Positions 46,855 through 56,153 of a stretch of 64,000 nt of DNA are shown piece after piece. The DNA lies in contig NZ_CAMDCK010000012.1 of NCBI RefSeq assembly GCF_945890115.1, forward strand, positions 1 to 64,000, written 5' to 3'. Positions within the stretch are counted from its first letter, which is position 1; each line of letters begins with the position of its first letter. Below the pieces are notes generated by a model. The model saw nothing but the letters and a program-made list of their open reading frames with translations. It made no database searches and was not told where the DNA came from. The translations under genes and the position numbers were made by a program. Source of the DNA: Sphingorhabdus sp. EL138. GTDB taxonomy: Bacteria; Pseudomonadota; Alphaproteobacteria; Sphingomonadales; Sphingomonadaceae.

Positions 46855-47538
46855 ATGAAGCAAAAGATTTTTGTGGGCTATGACAGCCGGGAAGACATCG
46901 CATGGCAAGTTGCCCGCCACTCACTCTTGCGGCATGCCGCTGATGAGATCGATGTCATTCCGTTGCGCCAAGCTGCCTTGCGCGAATTGGGTTTGTATAC
47001 CCGCCCGTATGACCCGATGTCGTCGACAGAATTCTCGCTTACCCGCTTTCTTACCCCCTATCTCGCGTTCGTACATGGCTGGGTGTTGTTCTGCGACTGT
47101 GATTTCCTGTTTACGACTGACATTGGCCAAGTTTTCCGTCATCTCGATCCGAACAAAGCACTCTATTGCGTCCAGCATGATTATACACCGGCCTTCGACA
47201 TCAAGATGGATGGGAAGCAGCAAACATCTTACCCGCGCAAAAACTGGTCGTCATTTATGCTGTTCAACTGCAGCCATCCCGATGTGAAGGCACTTACGCC
47301 TGATGTGGTCAATAGTGCAACGCCCGCATTCTTGCACCGCTTTGAATGGATCCACAACGAGGATCATATTGGATCGCTCCCGCTCGACTGGAATTTCCTT
47401 GAAGGTGAATATCCTAAACCACAGACGGTCCCGCGTGTGATCCATTATACCAACGGCGGGCCATGGTTCGAAAATTGGGAAGAAGTTGATTATGGTGATC
47501 TTTGGTTAACCGAGCGTGACCTCTATCTGAAGCCGTAA
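46855..47538 (+). CDS. Small DxD glycosyltransferase-like protein
   Basis: The product (227 residues) opens with KIFVGYDSREDIAWQVARHSL. A DxD-type metal motif FCDCDFLF follows, preceded by a donor-binding segment (TEFSLTRFLTPYLAFVHGWV), as in GT-A enzymes of the GT8-like kind. The C-terminal WFENWEEVDYGDLW resembles the end of that family. The start at 46855 has GAGGATTAAGCGGA before it and fits homology. It likely adds a sugar to the capsule repeat; the donor is unknown. Confidence 0.7.
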   Translation: MKQKIFVGYDSREDIAWQVARHSLLRHAADEIDVIPLRQAALRELGLYTRPYDPMSSTEFSLTRFLTPYLAFVHGWVLFCDCDFLFTTDIGQVFRHLDPNKALYCVQHDYTPAFDIKMDGKQQTSYPRKNWSSFMLFNCSHPDVKALTPDVVNSATPAFLHRFEWIHNEDHIGSLPLDWNFLEGEYPKPQTVPRVIHYTNGGPWFENWEEVDYGDLWLTERDLYLKP

Positions 47539-47575
47539 GAGATGAAGGCCACTGGTTTACTTATAAACTTTTAGC

Positions 47576-48328
47576 TCAGCAAAAAAGTTGATCCATTAGT
47601 ATCCGCAGGGCTCGTCGGAAACCTTGGCGATGTCGAAGCATCGGCCAGATTAGCTTTCTGAGATTTGGTGCCAGTGCGCTCCGATTATCAAGCATCTGGT
47701 AGATACTCCAAAAACCGTCAGACCCGGCTTCAGTCGGTAGGTTAAACACTCCGTGAAAGCCGAATTCAGTTCCGACGCGCTCCGTCCTCTCGTATGAAAA
47801 ATGGACAGCGATCGAAGGAGAAGCAAAGCGCACTCCGAACTCCTCTTCCAGCCGCGCCCGGTGTGTTCGGCAGATGGCAACGTCTTCAGGATGTTCGGCA
47901 AGACCTAAAGAACAACATGCATCCAACAGCCGTTTGCTTCGCAGCGAAAAGCCGCCGTTACCAACAATTGCACCGTCGGTGAACTGCGGCCATACCGCAC
48001 CGATGTAGTCGAACTCCATGAAAGCCGGGTCCCAAGCCTCTGGATGCAACACAAAGCCATCCCATTGCACCACCAACACGTGGCTAGTGGTGATGTATTG
48101 TACCATTTCGGAGAGTATGAAGCGTGAGTAGCCAGCTGAGCTCTCCAGATTAGAAATGTGTTGAACTGCGATGCCCTCTGGAGGAGGTGCAAGGATCTGA
48201 TCTGTAAGCAACAAAGCGGCCCCAAAATCGCATAAGGTCATGCTATGCTGCATGGCAGCCACTGTTGCCGCTACATTGACCGAGGTTGCCGCACAAAGCG
48301 TAACTTGGGGCAGGGATATCCGCGCCAT
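47576..48328 (-). CDS. DUF5672 family protein
   Basis: The product (250 residues) shows the DUF5672 core: YITTSHVLVVQWDGFVLHPEAWDPAF, then DYIGAVWPQF and GNGGFSLRSKRLLDACC. DUF5672 proteins occur in polysaccharide loci next to glycosyltransferases and may be GT-A-like transferases, but no reaction is established. The start at 48328 comes two bases after the stop of the GT2 gene; longer frames overlap it. It is the last gene of the rml-kps-GT minus-strand operon. Confidence 0.75.
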   Translation of the reverse strand: MARISLPQVTLCAATSVNVAATVAAMQHSMTLCDFGAALLLTDQILAPPPEGIAVQHISNLESSAGYSRFILSEMVQYITTSHVLVVQWDGFVLHPEAWDPAFMEFDYIGAVWPQFTDGAIVGNGGFSLRSKRLLDACCSLGLAEHPEDVAICRTHRARLEEEFGVRFASPSIAVHFSYERTERVGTEFGFHGVFNLPTEAGSDGFWSIYQMLDNRSALAPNLRKLIWPMLRHRQGFRRALRILMDQLFC

Positions 48329-48330
48329 AG

Positions 48331-50037
48331 CTAGAGCCCGATCACAAATTTTTCGGAAAAACGGCTGAGAGCAAGGTGGTGATAGGGATCGACCTGTGTA
48401 TCGGTTCGCCAACGTCCTTTCAGTTGGGCGAGTTCGCCCGCAAAGCGCAACTTCTTGTCGCCGGCGTGGTCAGTACCTCGGCTTTTGGATTCGTAATGGA
48501 ACAGTTCCGCTCTAGGTTCGTAAAGTGATTGCCAGCCACGTGCGTTTAGCTTGAGGCACAGGTCTACATCGTTGAATGCAACGGGGAACAATTCCGCGTC
48601 GAAGCCGCCAACGGCTAAAAACTTGTTACGCGCTACCACTAGGCATGCGCCAGTTACTGCACTGACGAACTGCGGAAGGCCCGCCCGTTGAAAATATCCT
48701 GCCTCGGTCGGATCCTCTCCCCGATGGGCATGCCCGGCGCCACCGCCGACTCCCAAAACCACTCCGGCATGCTGAATAGTGCCGTCGGGATAAAGCAACC
48801 GCGCGCCTACCGCGCCCACATCACCCCTCCGGGCTTGGGCAACGAGGAAGAGGAGCCAGTAAGGTTCAATCATCGATACATCGTTATTTAGAAAGCATAG
48901 GTACTCGCTCTCTGTTAAGGCCACCGCGCTGTTGTTGAGCGCTGCATAGTTGAAGGCGCCAGGTTGGCGCAAGACGCGAACGTGAGCGGTATCCAGACCA
49001 TCCAGGAATTCAATCGTGGCGAGGTCGTCCGATCCGTTGTCGATGATGATAACATCCATCGGGGAATAGAGGGTTTGCTCGAGCCCCTTGAGGCAGGCAC
49101 TTAGCAGTTCAAGGTGGTTTCGGGTGGGTATAATCACAGTCACCGATGGGGGCGTTTCTAGCACAGGTCTAGCCACTTCGGGGGTAGCTGGTTGTGGCCG
49201 GTTGAGGCGATGCATCAGAACATGCGGGACATGCGTGGGATCCTGTTCGGCGAGCTCTACGGCAGCGCGCGTCAAACCTTCGATCCAGTCTGGATCATCT
49301 AATGCCAGCAAGAAACCCAGCAGCGCCGGATCAAGCCTGACCGCTGCGGCTCCTGAGATGTAATCGTGATATCGGAAAAGTTCAGCATTCCAGTCAGGTT
49401 TGAAATGTGGGGTATGGCGGCGCTCGTTTCGGTCAATGAGGTCATCGTCGGCATAGCATAAGGATGTGCCTTCTTGCGCAGCCCGGGCTAAAATATGGAA
49501 GGTGTTGGGCGCTAGGCGATCCCCGGATTTCAGCATCAGAAGCCAAGTTCCTTCGGCTTGCTTCATCTCGTGGTAGAGATCGCTCAGTCCTCCTGCCCAG
49601 CGCACTGGTAAGTTTGCAGGATAGGAACCCGCAAGTAGTTTTGAAGCAGGGTCGGCAAGGACAATGACAGCGTCGGGGACGCCAGCGAACTGGATGGAAT
49701 GCAGCGTCTTTGGTAGATGCTCGAGCGAAAGGCGTGCGTCGATGGCTATGATGAAGGCCGCTCTGCCCGATGCCGGTTCTGACAACGGCCAGCTTTGCGG
49801 TTCACGCCTAGCCATCCAGAGGGCATAGGCTTGGCGACTAGAGCCAATCAGTGCAGATAGCTGATTGCGGCCACGGACACGCTTACCAACCACCAGCCAT
49901 ATGAGCCCCATCAGGTAACGGCCGGGTTGGCGCAGCAGGGCTTCTCCGTGAACTGACAGGATTAGTGCAGCTCCGACCAGCCAATGAGGGCGGCGCGGTC
50001 GGTCCGGCAAAGCGTTCATTGAGTAGTCCCTAACCAT
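48331..50037 (-). CDS. Glycosyltransferase family 2 (568 aa)
   Basis: The C-terminal ~290 residues form a GT2 domain: VTVIIPTRNHLELLSACLKGL, VIIIDNGSDD, the metal motif YLCFLNNDVSMIEPYW, GAVGARLLYPDGTIQHAGVVLG and FDAELFPVAFNDVDLCLKL. The N-terminal ~270 residues include a second, weaker GT2-like part (FIIAIDARLSLEHLPKTLHSI, SLCYADDDLID). Enzymes of this layout are often rhamnosyltransferases, which fits the upstream rml genes, but this is inference. It is 9 bases from kdsB. Confidence 0.85.
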   Translation of the reverse strand: MVRDYSMNALPDRPRRPHWLVGAALILSVHGEALLRQPGRYLMGLIWLVVGKRVRGRNQLSALIGSSRQAYALWMARREPQSWPLSEPASGRAAFIIAIDARLSLEHLPKTLHSIQFAGVPDAVIVLADPASKLLAGSYPANLPVRWAGGLSDLYHEMKQAEGTWLLMLKSGDRLAPNTFHILARAAQEGTSLCYADDDLIDRNERRHTPHFKPDWNAELFRYHDYISGAAAVRLDPALLGFLLALDDPDWIEGLTRAAVELAEQDPTHVPHVLMHRLNRPQPATPEVARPVLETPPSVTVIIPTRNHLELLSACLKGLEQTLYSPMDVIIIDNGSDDLATIEFLDGLDTAHVRVLRQPGAFNYAALNNSAVALTESEYLCFLNNDVSMIEPYWLLFLVAQARRGDVGAVGARLLYPDGTIQHAGVVLGVGGGAGHAHRGEDPTEAGYFQRAGLPQFVSAVTGACLVVARNKFLAVGGFDAELFPVAFNDVDLCLKLNARGWQSLYEPRAELFHYESKSRGTDHAGDKKLRFAGELAQLKGRWRTDTQVDPYHHLALSRFSEKFVIGL

Positions 50038-50046
50038 GTGGTGATG

Positions 50047-50856
50047 TTAAACAATCCCGCGGCTCTTCAGGATCGCCTCGATAACTGGGGTGTCGCTAGG
50101 ATTGTTCAGTTCGATTGCATCCCAGTCCAGCCGGCCAATCCGCACCACTCGGACTGGCAACCCCATGAAGAGGAAACGCAACTGCTCGAGGCCTTCTAGC
50201 TCCTCCAATTCGCACGGCGCCGCCTCCGCATAAAGTTTTAGCGCTGCACTTCGGTAAGCATAAAGCCCAAGGTGGAGGTAGACCGGCGGCTCGATCGCTT
50301 CAGCAGCTTTTTCTGGAAGGTAAGGCAAGACCCGCTTCGAGAAATACATCGCTCGGTCATTGCGTCCGATCACCACGGTGGTTCCCCCCACACGTCCTGC
50401 TGCTTGGTCGGCGATCAGGTGTTCGTAGACCCCGCGTGAACAAGGCGCCGCTGGTGTTGCCATCAGTGCCTCGGGATCAGACACCAAGGCATCGACGAGA
50501 TCGGTCACGATGAAATTCGGAGAAAGTGGAGCATCGCCTTGAAGATTGACAAAGACTTGCGCCACATCGCCCAGCTTAGTCGCCGCTTCCGCACACCGCA
50601 TCGTGCCGTTCTCACAGTCTTCTGAAGTCATCACCACTTGGCCGCCAAAGCCGGTAACTACTTCAGCTATTCGTTCGTCGTCGGTTGCCACCCACACGCC
50701 GACGCTTCCTTCCACGCCTTTGGCGCATTCCCAGGCTCGCTGGATTAACGGCTTGGCAATGCCCGTCGCGCCCATCAGCGGAGCGAGCGGCTTGGCTGGG
50801 AACCGGGTCGAGGCATAGCGTGCAGGTATTATAATCGCGAAGCTGGGACGGTGCAT
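50047..50856 (-). CDS. kdsB: CMP-Kdo synthetase (3-deoxy-manno-octulosonate cytidylyltransferase)
   Basis: KdsB activates Kdo with CTP to CMP-Kdo, the donor used by KpsS and KpsC. The 269-residue enzyme shows IIPARYASTRFPAKPLA (nucleotide loop), VWVATDDERI, MTSEDCENGTMRC, NLQGDAPL and LHLGLYAYR in family order. Being beside kpsF and within the capsule locus, it is the KpsU-type copy. Identification is firm. Confidence 0.94.
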   Translation of the reverse strand: MHRPSFAIIIPARYASTRFPAKPLAPLMGATGIAKPLIQRAWECAKGVEGSVGVWVATDDERIAEVVTGFGGQVVMTSEDCENGTMRCAEAATKLGDVAQVFVNLQGDAPLSPNFIVTDLVDALVSDPEALMATPAAPCSRGVYEHLIADQAAGRVGGTTVVIGRNDRAMYFSKRVLPYLPEKAAEAIEPPVYLHLGLYAYRSAALKLYAEAAPCELEELEGLEQLRFLFMGLPVRVVRIGRLDWDAIELNNPSDTPVIEAILKSRGIV

Positions 50857-50883
50857 GGTCAGGTCACTCTGCTAAGTTACTGC

Positions 50884-51888
50884 TCAGCCAAAGCCGAGCC
50901 TAAGGAAGTCATGAACGTGGATGATCCCGACCAGTTGCTGCGATCCGTGTGGGTCATCTTCCGAGACTACGAAGGCGCAGGTAATACCATGCTCATTCAG
51001 AAAGCCCAACGCCTCTTCAGCTAGCACGTTATCGGCTATCATCTTGGGTGCCACGCTCATCACATCGCGCGCCACAGCGGACTTTAGGTTGTCGAAATTT
51101 CGACGTAGATCACCATCGGATATCACCCCAATTAGTCGACCATCCCCGTCAACCACCCCGGCAATCCCGAAACCCTTTCCTGTCATAATTGAAATAGTAT
51201 CGCGCATGGACGTCTCTGCAGTGACAATTGGTAGGTTTGCACCACCGTGCATGATCTGCGAAATCGGAGAGAGCCTAAGTCCAATCGCGCCACCCGGGTG
51301 GAGCTTGCTCATATCATTTCTACCAAACCCGCGCAGGTCCATCACAGCCATAGCTAAGGCGTCGCAAAGCGCCAACTGAACCGTGGTTGATGTAGTCGGA
51401 GCAATGTTTGAATTGCATGCCTCCTGGACATTAGGTAAGCAAATGCCAATACTTGCTCGGTTTAGGACCAAAGAACGGGGACGTGAGGCGATCCCAATCA
51501 CTAACACGCCCAAGGATTCGGCATAGTTAAGGAATGCCCTCAATTCAGGCGTGTTGCCAGAGTTTGAAATGGCCACCAAAACGTCACCCGGCACCAACAT
51601 GCCAAGGTCGCCATGGGCGGCTTCAGCTGGGTGAACAAAGTTCGAGGGCGTACCAGTTGCTGACAGTGTGGCGGCAAACTTCCGCCCGATATGGCCCGAC
51701 TTGCCCATGCCGGTAATCACCACCCGACCTTTCGCTTGGACGATTGCTTCGCAGGCTTCCGCGAAACTGATGTCGAGGCTGCGCGCAAGTTCTCCTAGCG
51801 CCTGAGCCTCTAGCTCAATAACCGCGACGCCGCGCGCCAGCACTCTGCCAGCTGTCTCTTCAAAATTAATGACGGTATTTGGAATCAT
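50884..51888 (-). CDS. kpsF: Arabinose-5-phosphate isomerase KpsF/KdsD
   Basis: This isomerase turns ribulose-5-phosphate into arabinose-5-phosphate, the first step of Kdo synthesis. The 334-residue protein has an N-terminal SIS domain (VVITGMGKSGHIGRKFAATL; AAHGDLGMLVPGDVLVAISNSG; NIAPTTSTTVQLALCDALA) and two C-terminal CBS domains (FGIAGVVDGDGRLIGVISDGDL; ITCAFVVSEDD). It lies 27 bases upstream of kdsB in the same operon. Confidence 0.94.
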   Translation of the reverse strand: MIPNTVINFEETAGRVLARGVAVIELEAQALGELARSLDISFAEACEAIVQAKGRVVITGMGKSGHIGRKFAATLSATGTPSNFVHPAEAAHGDLGMLVPGDVLVAISNSGNTPELRAFLNYAESLGVLVIGIASRPRSLVLNRASIGICLPNVQEACNSNIAPTTSTTVQLALCDALAMAVMDLRGFGRNDMSKLHPGGAIGLRLSPISQIMHGGANLPIVTAETSMRDTISIMTGKGFGIAGVVDGDGRLIGVISDGDLRRNFDNLKSAVARDVMSVAPKMIADNVLAEEALGFLNEHGITCAFVVSEDDPHGSQQLVGIIHVHDFLRLGFG

Positions 51889-51924
51889 GATTGTTTTCCC
51901 ATTAGCAGGGTGAGATAAAGGAAT

Positions 51925-52809
51925 TCAACGCGGTTTGTCCGCAAACTGCTCGCCTATCGCTTGTAGATAGCGACCATAATCAGACTTACCATAGCGAGTA
52001 ACAATATCTGCAAACTGAGAGAGATCTACAAAGCCTTGACTCAAAGCAATTTCTTCGGGGCAAGCAATCTTGAAGCCTTGCCGCTTCTCTAGCGTACGAA
52101 CGAATTCGGCAGCTTCGATTAGGCTGTCGGGCGTGCCGGTATCAAGCCAAGCGAATCCACGGCCCATTATCTCGACCGCCAATTGGCCGCGATCCAAGTA
52201 TTCGCGGTTGACGTCAGTAATTTCCAACTCACCCCGGGCGCTGGGTTTCAAGTTGGCGACAATATCCACCACCTGCTTATCATAGAAATACAGCCCGGTT
52301 ACCGCCCAGTTTGAGCGCGGGTTGGCTGGCTTTTCCTCGATCGATTTTGCACGCATTGAATGATCAAACTCCACTACGCCGTAGCGCTCGGGGTCGGTCA
52401 CGTGATAAGCAAAGACACTGGCCCCGACTTGGCGCGCAATAGCGTTCTCGAACAAGTCAGTGATCCCGTGGCCATAGAAGATGTTATCGCCGAGGATGAG
52501 TGCTGACGGCCCGCCGGCAGCGAAATCCGCACCGATAATATAAGCCTGAGCCAACCCTTCGGGTTCCGGCTGGACCGCATAATCTATGGTCATGCCCCAC
52601 TGGGACCCATCGCCGAGTAGCGCCTGAAAATTTGGAGTGTCTCGCGGGGTAGAGATAACCAGCACTTCTCTAATCCCAGCCAGCATCAGCGTCGAAAGAG
52701 GATGATAGATCATCGGCTTGTCGTAGATTGGCATGAGCTGCTTCGAGACGACAAGTGTCATGGGATGCAACCGCGTACCGGAGCCACCGGCGAGAATAAT
52801 GCCCTTCAT
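51925..52809 (-). CDS. rmlA: Glucose-1-phosphate thymidylyltransferase
   Basis: RmlA makes dTDP-glucose, the first step towards dTDP-L-rhamnose. The 294-residue protein has [23 protein letters not shown] (nucleotide loop), [36 protein letters not shown] and the C-terminal [13 protein letters not shown], all typical. The start overlaps the rmlD stop by four bases. rmlC-B-D-A run in this order on the minus strand. Confidence 0.95.
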   Translation of the reverse strand: MKGIILAGGSGTRLHPMTLVVSKQLMPIYDKPMIYHPLSTLMLAGIREVLVISTPRDTPNFQALLGDGSQWGMTIDYAVQPEPEGLAQAYIIGADFAAGGPSALILGDNIFYGHGITDLFENAIARQVGASVFAYHVTDPERYGVVEFDHSMRAKSIEEKPANPRSNWAVTGLYFYDKQVVDIVANLKPSARGELEITDVNREYLDRGQLAVEIMGRGFAWLDTGTPDSLIEAAEFVRTLEKRQGFKIACPEEIALSQGFVDLSQFADIVTRYGKSDYGRYLQAIGEQFADKPR

Positions 52810-53711
52810 TTTTTGATCCTTTCGTCCGCCGAGAGAAGTTCGTTCACTATCTCATTTACCGCCTCCTGCCAAGGTTGAGGCTTTATGCCGAAGTCCCGAT
52901 AGAGCTTTGCAGGGTCAAGGCAAGAGTTGGCCGGACGGCGCGCGGCAGTCGGAAAATCGGCAGTTCCTATCGGCACCACCGGCACATGCGGTCCGCCATT
53001 TCGCGCGCTTGCAATCATAATCGCTTCTGCAAGGCCATGCCAAGTCGTTTTTCCGGCGTTCACGAAGTGGTAGGTCCCGCAAGGGGCGGTTGATTGAGTA
53101 AGGTGTGCTAGTGCGATCGTGCGCAATGTAGCAGCTATGTCGCGCGCGCTCGTTGGGGAGCCTTGCTGGTCTGCCACGATCCGCAACTGTGGGCGCTCGG
53201 TGGCAAGGCGGAGCATGGTCTTGAGGAAGTTATTGCGCTGGGCGCTTATTACCCAAGCTGTGCGAAGGATTACATGCCGAGGCGCTGCTGCACGTACCGC
53301 AAGTTCGCCAGCAAGCTTGCTGGAGCCGTAGACCCCAAGAGGGCTAACATCATCGTCTTCGTGGTAAGCTCGATTGAGCGCTCCACCAAACACATAGTCT
53401 GTTGATACATGCAATAGAGGTATGTTCTGATTACGCGCTATGTCGGCGAGCCAAGCGGGTCCTTGGGCATTGGCAAGGAAGGCTTCTCCGGCCAATCCCT
53501 CCGCGAGGTCGACTGCCGTAAAGGCTGCAGCATTGATAATGCAGTCGATAGTCCGTTCAGCGAACCATGCGGCGATACTAGCCCCCGAGCCCAGATCGAG
53601 TTCCGCACGGCCCGGCGCCAGCAGGGTTACTTCGGCTGGCCAAGGTTGGCGCACTAATTCCAGGCCCACTTGCCCAGTGCCGCCTGTGATGAGAACTGTT
53701 TTCCTTGCCAT
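52806..53711 (-). CDS. rmlD: dTDP-4-dehydrorhamnose reductase
   Basis: RmlD performs the last step, reducing dTDP-4-keto-rhamnose to dTDP-L-rhamnose. The product (301 residues) begins [15 protein letters not shown], has STDYVFGGA, the YGSSK catalytic Tyr-Lys pair and [27 protein letters not shown] at 53711 (AAGG upstream) is preferred over TTG at 53720, which overlaps the rmlB stop. Confidence 0.93.
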   Translation of the reverse strand: MARKTVLITGGTGQVGLELVRQPWPAEVTLLAPGRAELDLGSGASIAAWFAERTIDCIINAAAFTAVDLAEGLAGEAFLANAQGPAWLADIARNQNIPLLHVSTDYVFGGALNRAYHEDDDVSPLGVYGSSKLAGELAVRAAAPRHVILRTAWVISAQRNNFLKTMLRLATERPQLRIVADQQGSPTSARDIAATLRTIALAHLTQSTAPCGTYHFVNAGKTTWHGLAEAIMIASARNGGPHVPVVPIGTADFPTAARRPANSCLDPAKLYRDFGIKPQPWQEAVNEIVNELLSADERIKK

Positions 53712-53716
53712 TGTGC

Positions 53717-54772
53717 TCAAGCCTTAAGGCCCAGCCGCTCAGTGACATAGCGGCGTTGTAAGATAGGTTGCCACCAATCCTCATGGGTCAGATACCAATC
53801 GACTGTGCGGGCCACCCCTTCCTCGAAACCAACTTCCGGCTGCCAGCCGAGCTCACGCTTAATCTTGCTGGCATCAATCGCATAGCGCTGATCATGCCCT
53901 GGCCGGTCGGCAACGAAGGTGATCTGTTCGGCATACGACTTGCCATCATCGCGGGGCGCACGAGTATCAAGCGCGGCGCAGATCGCGCGGACAACTTCAA
54001 TGTTCCGCCGCTCGGAATCGCCGCCAATATTATAAGTTTCGCCTGGGACACCCGCTTCGAAGACCCGGCGAAGCGCACGGGCGTGATCCTCGACAAACAG
54101 CCAGTCGCGTACATTGCTTCCGTCACCATAGACCGGCAGCGCCTCTTCGGACAGAGCGCGAATTATAATCAACGGAATGAGTTTTTCGGGGAAGTGGTAG
54201 GGGCCGTAATTGTTGGAACAATTGGTGACAAGCACTGGCAGTCCATAAGTGTGGCCCCAAGCACGGACAAGATGATCCGATGCCGCTTTTGAGGCCGAGT
54301 AAGGTGACCGAGGATCATAGGGCGTCGTCTCGACGAAATAACCATCTTCGCCGAGTGAACCAAACACCTCATCCGTTGAAATATGATGAAACCGGAAGCT
54401 TGCCTGGCGCTCAGCCGGCAGCCCCTGCCAATACTCCAGCGCCTGCTGAAGCATGGCGAAGGTCCCGACGACATTGGTCTGGATGAATTCGCCTGGCCCG
54501 TCGATGGAACGATCAACGTGGCTCTCCGCAGCGAGGTGCGCGATCACGTCGGGTTGAAACTCAGTCAATAGACGGCCGATGAGTTCGCCATCGCAAATAT
54601 CGCCTTGGACAAAACGATATCGCGGGTTGCTTGCAACATCTTTCAGCGATTCCAAAACGCCAGCATATGTTAGCTTATCTAGGTTCAATACCTCGTGTTC
54701 GCTCTCGCCAATCAAGTGCCGAACCAGCGCAGAACCGATAAAACCTGCGCCGCCAGTAACAAATATCTTCAT
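53717..54772 (-). CDS. rmlB: dTDP-glucose 4,6-dehydratase
   Basis: RmlB forms dTDP-4-keto-6-deoxyglucose. The product (351 residues) has the NAD loop [32 protein letters not shown], the [14 protein letters not shown] motif, the [15 protein letters not shown] catalytic pair, [17 protein letters not shown] and the C-terminal [11 protein letters not shown]. The start at 54772 is chosen over the TTG two codons upstream. Confidence 0.95.
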   Translation of the reverse strand: MKIFVTGGAGFIGSALVRHLIGESEHEVLNLDKLTYAGVLESLKDVASNPRYRFVQGDICDGELIGRLLTEFQPDVIAHLAAESHVDRSIDGPGEFIQTNVVGTFAMLQQALEYWQGLPAERQASFRFHHISTDEVFGSLGEDGYFVETTPYDPRSPYSASKAASDHLVRAWGHTYGLPVLVTNCSNNYGPYHFPEKLIPLIIIRALSEEALPVYGDGSNVRDWLFVEDHARALRRVFEAGVPGETYNIGGDSERRNIEVVRAICAALDTRAPRDDGKSYAEQITFVADRPGHDQRYAIDASKIKRELGWQPEVGFEEGVARTVDWYLTHEDWWQPILQRRYVTERLGLKA

Positions 54773-54831
54773 CGACAAAACACCTTCGCCTTATTCACTC
54801 AACTTCTATCGAGTTAACAACCGTTCGATAA

Positions 54832-55404
54832 TCACGGGGTTATTTCAATCAGGCCATCGAGCGGCCTTCCATCATAAGGGAAATGAACATCAATGTCTTT
54901 CAACTTCGGCAAGCATGCATCCTTATCAGATAGGACTGGTGCGAGCTTCTCAATTGGCCAATGAACATTAATCGTCGGATCGTCCCAAGCAATGCCGCCA
55001 TCACAATCTGGCGCGTAATAATCACTTACCTTATAGGATATTTCACAATCAGCCTCCAATGTTACGAAGCCATGTGCAAAGCCAGTTGGAATGAAAAGCT
55101 GCTTACCGTTGTCTGCCGAAAGCTCCAATCCCACCCATTTTCCAAAAGTGGGGGAATCGTGTCTGATATCCACTGCTACATCGAATATACGCCCCCTCAG
55201 GCAGCGAACGAGTTTGGCCTGCGCGTGAGGAGGAGCCTGAAAATGAAGGCCGCGCAATGTTCCTGCCGGCTGGGAATATGATTGGTTGTCCTGACAAAAA
55301 GAGGACGGCAATCCGTGGGAGGCAAAGCGCGCTTCGTTGTAAGTTTCACTGAACCAACCACGGCTATCTAAAAAACGGCGCGGGCAAATAACAAGCAATG
55401 ACAT
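54832..55404 (-). CDS. rmlC: dTDP-4-dehydrorhamnose 3,5-epimerase
   Basis: RmlC epimerises C3 and C5 of dTDP-4-keto-6-deoxyglucose. The product (190 residues) has DSRGWFSETYNEA, FCQDNQSYS, the catalytic His in GTLRGLHFQAPPHAQAKLVRC, IFDVAVDIRHDSPTFGKW, FIPTGFAHGFVTL and a YKVSDYYAPDCDGGIAWDDP C-terminal part. ATG at 55404 is the likely start; an earlier one at 55422 adds a short leader. It opens the minus-strand rml operon. Confidence 0.94.
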   Translation of the reverse strand: MSLLVICPRRFLDSRGWFSETYNEARFASHGLPSSFCQDNQSYSQPAGTLRGLHFQAPPHAQAKLVRCLRGRIFDVAVDIRHDSPTFGKWVGLELSADNGKQLFIPTGFAHGFVTLEADCEISYKVSDYYAPDCDGGIAWDDPTINVHWPIEKLAPVLSDKDACLPKLKDIDVHFPYDGRPLDGLIEITP

Positions 55405-55422
55405 AAAGTAGCCGCCATTCAT

Positions 55423-56153
55423 AAGCTGAGTTTGGTTTGGTATGGTTTAAAAAGTCTATTTAAGCACGACGACTTGGTGAATACTAGTCGTCTAGACTAT
55501 TTTTATACCGCCATTGGGCTATTCCGATGGCGGTAATTGATTATGAAATCAAGCAAAAAATTATCTAAGTTAGCATTACGTTCAACACTACTCTGACAAG
55601 CCTGGGGACAGAGCTCGTTCATTAATACAGAAGATGATAGTTGCTGCGATTGCGATGACAGATATGGAGGTGCGCGCATCGGTCGCAGCGGGTGTGGATT
55701 GCAGGGAATTGGAATAGATGACGCGTTCGTCAATGAAGTTCCAAGTGCGGCAAACCCTGATCAGCAAGTTGGGAACAATGTTAAAAAATACACAGATTGA
55801 TGAACAGTGCTTCGCCGTCGCTGGGTTTAACCTTGCCTGTAAGGCTGAGCGCTCAAGCGGTTTTGAGAGGATTTAGCCTGACTGGCGGATGTCTTGCGCC
55901 ATTGGACCTGCTTGCAGTTGCTTGGTGTTCGTTTCGGGACATGCGCCTTAATCCAGAGGGCTAACTAGAGTTGCTTGTTCGTTCTGTGACGCATCAATTT
56001 TATTCAGTGTTACGATAATCATTGGGGGGCATTGCACTCAAATTACGCTAGAAGACCCCTCGTCCCTTTTCTCAACACCCTTGTCCCACTTGCGCCATAC
56101 TGACATCCATGGCAGTAAAGCTTAATCGCGCAATTAAATGAGGAAATAAGCCC
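55423..56153. other. Gene-free boundary between polysaccharide locus and core genes
   Basis: About 730 bases with no convincing gene. Two inverted repeats sit close to rmlC (55468-55492 and 55506-55535). The rest shows short open frames without recognisable domains; it may be decayed DNA at the right border. No tRNA or direct repeat matching the tRNA-Glu 3' end was seen. Confidence 0.55.
55468..55535. repeat. Two adjacent hairpin-forming inverted repeats upstream of rmlC
   Basis: GACGACT/AGTCGTC (55468-55474 with 55486-55492) is followed by a T-rich run, and TACCGCCAT/ATGGCGGTA (55506-55514 with 55527-55535) forms a 9-bp stem. Both resemble terminator stems, although the flanking genes point away from this region, so they may be relics or regulatory elements. 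Confidence 0.55.
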
